Below are positions 1 through 5,505 of a DNA stretch of 63,777 nt, piece by piece. The notes under the pieces were generated by a model, which was not told the DNA's origin, made no database searches, and saw only the letters and a program-made list of their open reading frames with translations. The DNA comes from an uncultured Prevotellaceae bacterium (GTDB lineage: Bacteria > Bacteroidota > Bacteroidia > Bacteroidales > Bacteroidaceae). Every line of letters starts with the position of its first letter. The stretch's first letter is position 1. The stretch covers positions 1 to 63,777 of the forward strand of contig CADCHG010000016.1 in the NCBI GenBank assembly GCA_902801155.1, in the 5' to 3' direction. Both the position numbers and the translations under genes were made by a program.

Positions 1-4
1 GAAT

Positions 5-50
5 AACAGCCCTTACGGACTGCCCTATTAGGTGTCGGGCTTTCAGCCCT
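5..50. repeat. Intergenic palindromic repeat, partial copy at window edge
   Basis: This stretch (acagcccttacggactgccc and onward) is close to the reverse complement of 11124-11169, where the same words appear in the opposite orientation. It includes the inverted word pair gggct/agccc. The element is cut by the window edge. It belongs to a family of intergenic repeats seen three times here (this copy and the two inverted halves within 11124-11312). No gene can be supported in it. Confidence 0.7.
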
Positions 51-60
51 CGCAGTCTCG

Positions 61-79
61 AATTCGTCGAACTCACGTT
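61..79. repeat. Short repeat TTCGTCGAACTCACGTTAA
   Basis: The word TCGTCGAACTCACGTTAA occurs here. It recurs as an inverted copy near 21674-21694, a direct copy near 21926-21945 and an inverted copy near 22209-22226. All four lie in gene-free DNA and border other repeats, so it looks like the end sequence of a repeat element. Its function is unknown. The stretch 81-197 holds nothing else that I can support. Confidence 0.6.
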
Positions 80-197
80 AACTTACATATTTCGGCTATT
101 CAATTGAAAAACGTGACAGATACACAATTTCAATTTTGTTTTTATCGGAATTTAGACATTTTAACATTTCACACAAGCCTTTATCGAATAAAATCGC

Positions 198-205
198 TAT
201 CTTTG
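198..205 (+). promoter_or_regulatory. Candidate -7 box (TATCTTTG) for the DUF4738-like gene
   Basis: TATCTTTG matches the Bacteroidetes -7 consensus TAnnTTTG exactly and lies directly before the first leader-repeat unit. I do not see a good TTTG -33 box at the usual spacing, so the promoter is only partly supported. It would give a 5' untranslated leader of about 285 nt for the gene at 497. Confidence 0.5.
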
Positions 206-490
206 CACTCAGCAAATCTGAGACCGTGCGCCAGCCTTTAGGGCTGACAAGCACTTTTGCTTTCGTGCGATATGCTTCGCACATTGTCACTCAGCAAATC
301 TGAGACCGTGCGCCAGCCTTTAGGGCTGACAAGCACTTTTGCTTTCGTGCGATAATGCTTCGCACATTGTCACTCAGCAAATCTGAGACCGTGCGCCAGC
401 CTTTAGGAAGAATCTAGGCTTACGCCGCTCTTTTATCAAAAGACGCTCAAACGTGCGATATGCTTCGCACATTGTCACTCAGCAAATCCA
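206..490 (+). repeat. Tandem 82-83 bp leader repeat upstream of a lipoprotein gene
   Basis: Units start with CACTCAGCAAATC at 206, 288, 371 and 476; the last is a partial unit that runs into the start codon at 497. The first two are 82 and 83 bp. In the third, the segment after the GCCAGCCTTTAG word is replaced by a different one (405-453), giving 105 bp. Each full unit carries short inverted repeats: CAGCC/GGCTG, GCAC/GTGC, and GTGCGA/TCGCAC. Since the array lies between a -7 box and a start codon it is probably transcribed as a structured leader. The replaced segment recurs upstream of the ORF6N gene. Confidence 0.8.
390..475 (+). promoter_or_regulatory. Leader module shared with the ORF6N gene (copy 1)
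   Basis: From CGTGCGCCAGCC through the CGCACATTGTCA word this 5' leader matches, base for base over most of its length, the sense strand of the leader of the ORF6N gene (4341-4429, minus strand). Seen stems: AGCCT pairing with AGGCT, TCTTTT with AAAAGA around ATC, and GTGCGA with TCGCAC. In both places the module lies between a Bacteroidetes promoter and the start codon of an otherwise unrelated gene. Its role is unknown; a structured mRNA leader or a mobile repeat are both possible. Confidence 0.65.
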
Positions 491-496
491 AGACCA

Positions 497-1042
497 ATGA
501 ATAAAATCTATATTATACTAAGCCTATCATGTGCATTGGCGATAGCCGATTCACTAACATCCTGCAAGAACAAGCAGCAGGATGAGGATATCATGATTGA
601 GAAGATAATCGAGAAACCGAAGAGCAAGGCGACGAGCATGGCGGCAAAGTCAACTTCCGGCACAGCCAACTGGGCAGGAAGCAAATACAACTTTTCCATC
701 CGTCGTGCAGCCGATACAAGTCTTGAGGATGTTGAGAACCATGACTCACTCTTCCACGACAACCGTATCGAGCTGACCATCACGCGTACCGACGGCTCAC
801 AGTTCTTCTCACAGACATTCACGAAGAGCAGTTTCTCTGGTCTTCTGAATCGTGACACAAAGGAGAACGGAGTGTTCATCAGCATGGCATACGACAAGAG
901 CGATGCGAACCACCTCTATTTCGTGGCAAGTATCGGAAGTCCAGATGAGTCATACGATGACTTCACGCTCGTTCAGCTCATCATCGACCGCCAAGGCGCT
1001 ACCACCGTAGCATCCTACACACCACCAGAGACAGCGATGTAA
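497..1042 (+). CDS. Small secreted lipoprotein, DUF4738-like
   Basis: This is a 181-residue protein with a short basic start, a hydrophobic stretch and a lipobox-like LTSC around residue 23, so it is probably a lipoprotein anchored after signal peptidase II cleavage. Residues 34-55 are lysine- and serine-rich and look like a flexible linker. The rest (about 58-175) is a compact beta-rich domain with acidic patches, resembling DUF4738 lipoproteins of the Bacteroidales. I base that on size and composition, not on a search. ATG is chosen because it starts the signal sequence. The gene is alone on the plus strand, is preceded by the leader-repeat array and is followed 13 bp later by a strong terminator. 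Function unknown. Confidence 0.75.
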   Translation: MNKIYIILSLSCALAIADSLTSCKNKQQDEDIMIEKIIEKPKSKATSMAAKSTSGTANWAGSKYNFSIRRAADTSLEDVENHDSLFHDNRIELTITRTDGSQFFSQTFTKSSFSGLLNRDTKENGVFISMAYDKSDANHLYFVASIGSPDESYDDFTLVQLIIDRQGATTVASYTPPETAM

Positions 1043-1055
1043 AAAAAGATACAGG

Positions 1056-1093
1056 AACGATACCCCCACCACGAAAGCGGTGGGGGTATCGTT
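1056..1093 (+). terminator. Strong intrinsic terminator
   Basis: A perfect 15-bp stem (1056-1070 with 1079-1093, core GATACCCCCACC) around the 8-nt loop ACGAAAGC runs into a T tract. It ends the lipoprotein gene transcript 13 bp after its stop. On the minus strand the same stem follows the stop of the small peptide gene (ends 1098) and then a T-rich stretch (CTGTATCTTTTTTT), so it may stop both converging transcripts. Confidence 0.9.
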
Positions 1094-1097
1094 TTTA

Positions 1098-1235
1098 TCA
1101 GTCGCCCCATTCTGTGTCAGAGTATTCATCCGATTTCCTTACTTGGATTTTTGCTTCATTTGGTGACTGTGTCACCATACTACGACATCTCAACTTGTGA
1201 AATCTTGTTGTCGGTTTTTGGTATTCCTTTTTCAT
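1098..1235 (-). CDS. Tiny MKKEYxKPTT-type peptide coupled to the upstream cargo gene
   Basis: This 45-residue open frame begins MKKEYQKPTTRFHKLRC and ends in an acidic tail (DEYSDTEWGD). Its ATG overlaps the TGA stop of the 585-residue cargo gene as ATGA (1232-1235), the usual arrangement for translational coupling. It has a clear paralogue at 3109-3294 (MKKEYLKPTTRFHELRC) that also ends in an acidic tail, which supports it as a real gene. There is no signal peptide or membrane segment. Small peptides starting MKKxYxxP are common in Prevotella and Bacteroides, but I know no function for them. The stop lies 4 bp from the bidirectional terminator stem. Confidence 0.72.
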   Translation of the reverse strand: MKKEYQKPTTRFHKLRCRSMVTQSPNEAKIQVRKSDEYSDTEWGD

Positions 1236-2989
1236 TTTACTATAACCTTTTTACCGTTAATTATGTTAAAGCCTTTTTGAGGGACTTCCAAACGCTGTCC
1301 ATTAATGTTGAAGATATTATCTCCTTTATCATGGTTATCGCGAATAGAAACCACTCCCGTTGTACTTTCCTCTATTTCAAATGCAATCTTGGCGGTATTA
1401 ATATTCGATAAATCCAGATACACAACACCAGCACTTGGAGTGTCAGCTTTCCAAGGATAGAATGCTATACCATTACCCTCTCCTGCACGATATCCAAGGC
1501 GATATGCATCAACAGGCGTTCCGGTAACGGAAGCACTCAGAAGATTATCATTTCCTTCATACTCATAAGGCGTTGCATCCTTTGTCATTGTTATCAGGTA
1601 GGTTCCGTCTTCCTGAACATTATTCGTATGCAGAATGACAGGACAATTCACAGGCACCTTATCCCCTGTCCTATTAGCGAGTTTCACAGCATCCTCCCCA
1701 TCTTTCTCCACTACCACATACACATTCGTATTGTTGTCAACGGTATAGCTATTATATGCGTCATAGAACGGTCTCCACCCCTGCATATTGGCAGTTGTCG
1801 TAAGAGTTACGTTATCTCCATCATCAACAGCAGAAGCGGCACTTACCTGATACTGCATCTTGTCTATCTTTATACCACCATTTACATTAAATATGTAATA
1901 TGTGACGCCAGCCTTCATTTTTGCCTGAAGGGTTTTCCATACCGGATTAGCATCCAGGCAATCACTCTCGCCGTATGCAATCACACTCGGACTATTGGTA
2001 TCATTAACGACATCCGTTCCTATTACACATATTCTCCGTTCTCCACTACCCGTTGAAGCATACGTCACAGTCATCTCACCGTCATATTCAGGAGTAAAAA
2101 CAACACAGTTCTTCTCTGTTGTACTTGTAGAATACAACTTTAGAACATTATCAGCAGAAATAGTTGTATATGAGCCATCACCATCTTTAGAACCTTTGAT
2201 AAGGATTCCATCATAATCAAGCGTTTTTTTCATAAGTGTCATGTTGGAATATTCCTCAAAATCCCAAACACTTCTTGTCCAACGGGCAAAGATAATAGAA
2301 GGCTCAGTTATAACGTCCCCTTCATTCACTTTCATAGTATAAGCCTCGTCTTTATACCACCCACTGAAATGCCATTTCGTTTTTGATAGAATCGGTAAAT
2401 TGTCAAAACTATCTTTACTGTATTGTCCAATCAGGCTTACATCTTCTTTGGAATCGTATGCAGCCACATTGCCAGGCATATACACAAAACCATATACGCC
2501 ACAGGTATATCCTGATGCTGTCATAGTATATGTACCAACATCAAGTGTAAAAAATTTCACACCACGGCTTTGAGGATTAGGTTGTATCGCTATTTCCGAA
2601 TACTCTACAATGCCATCTACACCATTTATTTTCAAGTCATTACCATCATTCACCATCGGTTCATCTCCGTCAAATGCTCTCACATAATATACAAGCAATA
2701 CGCCCTTGCTTTGCGTTTCTATAGAGAATTTAGTGGCATTATTCTGATCCTCACGAACTCTTGCGAAACAAGAAACATCCTTGTTAAATATCTTTCGAGA
2801 ATCTGAAGTTACCAAACCATTAACATTTGTCGGGGTAATCGTCATGCTTTCCAATTTGATCTCAGACAGTCGGGTCTCAGGATCAAAGAAATAACAAGTC
2901 TTTGTCTCTGCATGTGCGGAGACAGACATAAGAAAGAACATTGCAAGAACGAAGAACAATACAATGATTTTATCAAGTTTATATTTCAT
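1232..2989 (-). CDS. Secreted protein with InlB-like repeat and T9SS-type C terminus
   Basis: This 585-residue protein has a signal peptide (hydrophobic residues about 8-26, cleavage near AHA-E28). About residues 30-185 form a beta-rich region. About 190-240 resemble an InlB/Listeria-Bacteroides repeat with FSGWYKDEAY and a closing FARW. Further beta-sandwich modules follow. The last 25 residues read NINGQRLEVPQKGFNIING and then KKVIVK, the short C-terminal sequence common on Prevotella exported proteins and similar to T9SS sorting sequences. Export through T9SS is therefore inferred. No TAnnTTTG promoter is visible in the 119 bp upstream, so transcription probably comes from 3596-3626. The gene is the intact twin of the collapsed copy at 3295-3515. 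Substrate or partner unknown. Confidence 0.82.
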   Translation of the reverse strand: MKYKLDKIIVLFFVLAMFFLMSVSAHAETKTCYFFDPETRLSEIKLESMTITPTNVNGLVTSDSRKIFNKDVSCFARVREDQNNATKFSIETQSKGVLLVYYVRAFDGDEPMVNDGNDLKINGVDGIVEYSEIAIQPNPQSRGVKFFTLDVGTYTMTASGYTCGVYGFVYMPGNVAAYDSKEDVSLIGQYSKDSFDNLPILSKTKWHFSGWYKDEAYTMKVNEGDVITEPSIIFARWTRSVWDFEEYSNMTLMKKTLDYDGILIKGSKDGDGSYTTISADNVLKLYSTSTTEKNCVVFTPEYDGEMTVTYASTGSGERRICVIGTDVVNDTNSPSVIAYGESDCLDANPVWKTLQAKMKAGVTYYIFNVNGGIKIDKMQYQVSAASAVDDGDNVTLTTTANMQGWRPFYDAYNSYTVDNNTNVYVVVEKDGEDAVKLANRTGDKVPVNCPVILHTNNVQEDGTYLITMTKDATPYEYEGNDNLLSASVTGTPVDAYRLGYRAGEGNGIAFYPWKADTPSAGVVYLDLSNINTAKIAFEIEESTTGVVSIRDNHDKGDNIFNINGQRLEVPQKGFNIINGKKVIVK

Positions 2990-3023
2990 CGAAACAATAA
3001 AGTTTAGTTTAGTTCATAATAGG

Positions 3024-3092
3024 ATTACCCTGCCATCTCAATTTAATGACAAGGCCCTGCATATCATTTTTATAAAGATTGCATCCATAACA
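3024..3092 (-). pseudogene. Remnant of the 5' end of an ORF6N gene
   Basis: Read on the minus strand this stretch aligns with the first ~20 codons of the intact ORF6N gene (start 4322). ATGGATGnAATC is shared, and further along the fragment encodes LVIKLRWQ against LVVKLRGQ, with small indels that break the frame. It lies just before the intact cargo gene, the same place ORF6N holds relative to the collapsed cargo copy. I read it as the leftover of a duplicated ORF6N gene. The match is short, so a chance contribution is possible, but the order of neighbours supports it. Confidence 0.6.
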
Positions 3093-3108
3093 GATACTGT
3101 TAATAATA

Positions 3109-3294
3109 TCATTCAACAACAATTGGATTATAGAAATAGTCACCATCCGAATCTGAATCAGAATCATAATCTGGTCCCAAAAACGAGTTACCCATTTGGA
3201 GCTTTCCTTGTTCTCCTGTTTGTGAAGCATCCATAATCCGATTACATCTCAACTCGTGAAATCTTGTTGTAGGTTTTAGGTATTCTTTTTTCAT
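3109..3294 (-). CDS. Tiny MKKEYxKPTT-type peptide, second copy
   Basis: This 61-residue peptide begins MKKEYLKPTTRFHELRC and ends with an acidic, aspartate/serine-rich tail (DYDSDSDSDGDYFYNP). I chose the ATG at 3294 because it matches the start of the paralogue at 1235. The frame is open further upstream to a GTG at 3381, but those extra residues are the eroded sorting sequence of the collapsed cargo gene. Compared with its twin the peptide keeps the MKKEYxKPTTRFHxLRC core and changes the rest. That the peptide frame is intact while its cargo is destroyed suggests selection on the peptide. No signal peptide. Function unknown. Confidence 0.72.
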   Translation of the reverse strand: MKKEYLKPTTRFHELRCNRIMDASQTGEQGKLQMGNSFLGPDYDSDSDSDGDYFYNPIVVE

Positions 3295-3515
3295 AGTACT
3301 ATAAATTTTTATAGTTAATATATTAAGCATTTTTGGGGAAAGAGTCAAATGCTGTTCATTACTATCTGTCGGGGAACTCACGTAATAGCAGACGGTAAAC
3401 TCGCAGAAGTAAAGATATAGCGATTACCAGTCTCTGCATGTGCGGAGATCGACATAATGAGAAACATTGCAACAACGAACAATGCAACTATAATTTTATC
3501 AATTATATTTTTCAT
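3295..3515 (-). pseudogene. Collapsed duplicate of the 585-residue T9SS-type cargo gene
   Basis: From the ATG at 3515 the frame encodes a signal peptide nearly identical to that of the intact gene (ALFVVAMFLIMSISAHAET against VLFFVLAMFFLMSVSAHAET) and stops at 3378 after 45 residues. The following stretch down to the peptide start aligns at DNA level with the last 25 codons of the intact gene (NEQHLTLSPKMLNIL against NGQRLEVPQKGFNII). Everything between, more than 500 codons, is gone. The leader before the ATG also matches (catc-gACAATAA-GTTT). This is an internal deletion of a tandem duplicate. A promoter at 3596-3626 may still transcribe it and the peptide behind it. Confidence 0.82.
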
Positions 3516-3595
3516 CAAGACAATAAGGTTTTATATTTTTGAAAGGGATTAAGTGTAATAGTACGTATCCGAAATATCACTCGAATCATACAATG

Positions 3596-3626
3596 CAAAA
3601 TTACATTATTTTCGCCAAAACACAAA
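3596..3626 (-). promoter_or_regulatory. Bacteroidetes promoter before the collapsed cargo/peptide unit
   Basis: On the minus strand TAATTTTG (3603 down to 3596) is preceded, 19 nt upstream, by TTTG (3626-3623). It is about 80 nt upstream of the signal-peptide ATG at 3515. It is the last good promoter before the peptide copy, the intact cargo gene and the second peptide, so all may share it. The stretch 3627-3732 holds only AT-rich DNA. Confidence 0.65.
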
Positions 3627-3732
3627 ATATTTTTACAATTTTCTATCCAAAATCTCTAATTTTCTCTCTTCCTCAACAAAAAAGATGTTTTTTCATGGTC
3701 AAAACGCACACTAAGGACAAAAAATCAGCAGA

Positions 3733-3763
3733 AAAACTCCCCCACCGTTTGAGAGATGGGAAG
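3733..3763 (-). terminator. Intrinsic terminator after ORF6N
   Basis: Reading on the minus strand a CTTCCCATC arm pairs, with one bulge, with GGTGGGGGAG, followed by TTTTTC. It lies 14 bp after the ORF6N stop. It is a diverged relative of the two CTCCC...GGGAG terminators at 4491-4526 and 5432-5465. Confidence 0.75.
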
Positions 3764-3776
3764 GAATACTATCCGA

Positions 3777-4322
3777 TTACTTTGAACGCTTTATTGTATG
3801 CTTAATCTTGACAACAGCAAAGTTTAGTTCCACCTGTGTCTCTGATTCCGTAGTACTTAGGTTATTGCCTATCACATCCGAAATCAATTCACCACTTTGC
3901 TTGAGAAGTACCTTTTGCTCTTCCGGATTCTCCGTTTTCTGCAGTTCCTCCATCTTTCTAACCATCTCACGCACTTGAGTAAAAGTATCGATAATGGCTA
4001 TTGTCGCCTTCACGGCAGCTTCCGATTTCAGAATGGTAGCAAGCATATACAATCCTCGCTCAGTAAAAGCAGTAGGTGCTACCGTACTGTGTTTCAACGT
4101 CTTAAACCGGTCGAAATTTTCGACCAGTTCTTTCTTCTCGTATTTATCAAGCTCAAAGAGGTAACCATACGGGAACTTATCAGGATTGTTCCTGACCGCC
4201 TCATTCACACGTTTTGTTTCAACTCCGTAAAGCGTTGCCACATCACGGTCAAGCAGCACATCCTGCCCTCTCAGCTTGACGACAAGATTCTGCACATCAT
4301 CTGTTTTTATGATTTCATCCAT
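3777..4322 (-). CDS. ORF6N domain protein
   Basis: This is a 181-residue protein. About residues 8-95 match the ORF6N domain, with the KLRGQDVLLDRDVATLYGV opening, the NPDKFPYGYLFEL segment, and TAFTERGLYMLATILKS, which is characteristic of the family. The remainder is a charged, probably helical tail. ORF6N and KilA-N domains are known from phage antirepressor-like proteins and are common in Bacteroidales accessory regions; DNA binding is expected from the family but not shown. The leader (4341-4429) is shared with the lipoprotein gene at 497, and a promoter lies at 4449-4479. A stub of a second copy is at 3024-3092. The neighbouring KilA-N gene upstream is on the same strand. Confidence 0.85.
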   Translation of the reverse strand: MDEIIKTDDVQNLVVKLRGQDVLLDRDVATLYGVETKRVNEAVRNNPDKFPYGYLFELDKYEKKELVENFDRFKTLKHSTVAPTAFTERGLYMLATILKSEAAVKATIAIIDTFTQVREMVRKMEELQKTENPEEQKVLLKQSGELISDVIGNNLSTTESETQVELNFAVVKIKHTIKRSK

Positions 4323-4340
4323 ATCATTCCTTTTTCTAAT

Positions 4341-4429
4341 TTGACAACGTGCAATACACCTCGCGCGTTTGAGCGTCTTTTGATAAAAGAGCGGCGTAAG
4401 CCTAGATTCTTTCTAAAGGCTGGCGCACG
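4341..4429 (-). promoter_or_regulatory. Leader module shared with the lipoprotein gene (copy 2)
   Basis: On the minus strand this leader begins CGTGCGCCAGCCTTTAG and runs for about 85 nt nearly identically to 390-475. The two diverge mainly in the last hairpin (CGCGCGAGGTG here, CGTGCGATATG there). It starts about 20 nt after the -7 box of the ORF6N promoter and ends about 20 nt before the start codon. The copies sit in opposite orientation on the chromosome but in the same orientation relative to their genes. Confidence 0.65.
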
Positions 4430-4448
4430 TTCTTTGATTCTTCGAATG

Positions 4449-4479
4449 CAAAGATACACAATTTCCGGGATAATGCAAA
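4449..4479 (-). promoter_or_regulatory. Promoter of the ORF6N gene
   Basis: Minus strand: TTTG (4479-4476, within TTTTGC), 19 nt, then TATCTTTG (4456-4449). Both boxes fit the Bacteroidetes consensus. The sequence from here through the upstream terminator (to 4526) is repeated almost unchanged at 5390-5465. Confidence 0.8.
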
Positions 4480-4490
4480 ATAAATAGCTG

Positions 4491-4526
4491 AAAAAAAACT
4501 CCCACAACACTTGCGTGATGAGGGAG
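4491..4526 (-). terminator. Terminator after the KilA-N gene
   Basis: Minus strand CTCCCTCATCAC, loop GCAA, GTGTTGTGGGAG, then eight T. The stem has two mismatches compared with the perfect copy at 5438-5465. It lies 17 bp after the KilA-N stop and directly abuts the next promoter. Confidence 0.85.
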
Positions 4527-4543
4527 TGAATTATAAACTAATG

Positions 4544-5362
4544 TCACTTCAAAAGTTTCCTGCTACTGGTATCTTCAAGGATCTTCATCTGCTGAATGGC
4601 AACCTGATTGAGCTTTATTAGGCGATCGGATTGCGACATACCATCATTGATGAATACGGCATTAAGATTCTCCATGTTTGAGAGGCATATCAATTCGTTG
4701 ATGCTGGCATAGTCACGGATATTGCCTTTCTTGTCAGGATTGGCATCACGCCATTGCTTCGCCGTTATTCCGAACATAGCAATATTGAGAACATCAGCCT
4801 CATCTGCATATTTCATAGCCGCCTGTTCGCGAGTAACCTCGGCAGGAATGAGATTTTCCTTTATAGCATCAGTATGAATACGATAGTTTATCTTTGAGAG
4901 CTCACGCTTAGCTGTCCAACCGATTAGCTTCTGCTCTTCGTCTTTCAGGCGCTGGAACTCCTTGACCAGATACAATTTGAATTCAACAGAAATCCATGAT
5001 GCGAATTCAAATGCAATGTCAGAAACCGCATATGTGCCACCATATCGCCCAGCACAAGCTTTCAGACCAATCGCATTTGTAGATTCTATCCATTTTGTCG
5101 GAGAAAGAGTGAAAGCATTCAGACCTGCATCCCTTCTAAACCCCTCGAATTCGAGGGGATTAAAACATGGATTATACAATTCCTCCCATATTCCTAAAAA
5201 CTCAATAGTATTTCTATTTCTCATCCAATTGGCAATAACGCCATTTGGATCTTCGGAATTTTTCTGCCGAGCTATATCCGTGATGCAAATATAATCAACA
5301 CCATTCTCCCGAAGAGTCTTTATTTTGGTATCTTTCACCAATATGTTATTTGATTTTGCCAT
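4544..5362 (-). CDS. KilA-N domain protein
   Basis: This 272-residue protein starts MAKSNNILVKDTKIKTL; I chose this ATG because the upstream open frame (to 5449) runs into the terminator/promoter cassette. About residues 5-110 fit the KilA-N fold (DYICITDIARQKN, NWMRNRNTIEFLG, and GGTYAVSDIAFEFASWIS near 105-120). A helical region follows with LVKEFQRLKDEEQ and a C-terminal part containing NIAMFGITAKQWRDANP. KilA-N proteins are phage-derived, probably DNA-binding regulators whose targets are rarely known. The gene has its own promoter (5390-5420) and terminator (4491-4526), so it forms a single-gene unit next to the ORF6N gene. Confidence 0.87.
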   Translation of the reverse strand: MAKSNNILVKDTKIKTLRENGVDYICITDIARQKNSEDPNGVIANWMRNRNTIEFLGIWEELYNPCFNPLEFEGFRRDAGLNAFTLSPTKWIESTNAIGLKACAGRYGGTYAVSDIAFEFASWISVEFKLYLVKEFQRLKDEEQKLIGWTAKRELSKINYRIHTDAIKENLIPAEVTREQAAMKYADEADVLNIAMFGITAKQWRDANPDKKGNIRDYASINELICLSNMENLNAVFINDGMSQSDRLIKLNQVAIQQMKILEDTSSRKLLK

Positions 5363-5389
5363 AACATTAAGGATTTTATTATTCAAGTG

Positions 5390-5420
5390 CAAAGATACAC
5401 AATTTTCGAAATAACGCAAA
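5390..5420 (-). promoter_or_regulatory. Promoter of the KilA-N gene
   Basis: Minus strand: TTTG (5420-5417, in TTTTGCG), 19 nt, then TATCTTTG (5397-5390). It sits about 28 nt upstream of the ATG and directly after the terminator of the fimbrillin gene. Confidence 0.82.
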
Positions 5421-5431
5421 ATAAATAGCTG

Positions 5432-5465
5432 AAAAAACTCCCCCACCACTTGCGTGATGAGGGAG
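5432..5465 (-). terminator. Terminator after fimbrial operon 1
   Basis: Minus strand: CTCCCTCATCAC pairs fully (allowing G-T pairs) with GTGGTGGGGGAG around a GCAA loop (5438-5465) and is followed by a run of six T. It lies about 40 bp after the stop of the 740-residue fimbrillin. Confidence 0.88.
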
Positions 5466-5505
5466 AGAATTAATTATCTAATCAATTTAGGATATGTGGA
5501 GGGAA

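Noticed and set aside
32-241. Open frame of 69 codons on the plus strand near the window start
   Set aside because: It crosses the palindromic repeat and the promoter region, has no signal or domain, and its end lies in the tandem repeat.
4307-4510. Minus-strand frame (67 codons) before ORF6N
   Set aside because: It is the leader module and promoter read as protein; the same module is noncoding upstream of the lipoprotein gene.
3777-5362. Integrated prophage, suggested by KilA-N and ORF6N
   Set aside because: No integrase, capsid, terminase, portal or lysis genes are present; these domains also occur alone in Bacteroidales.
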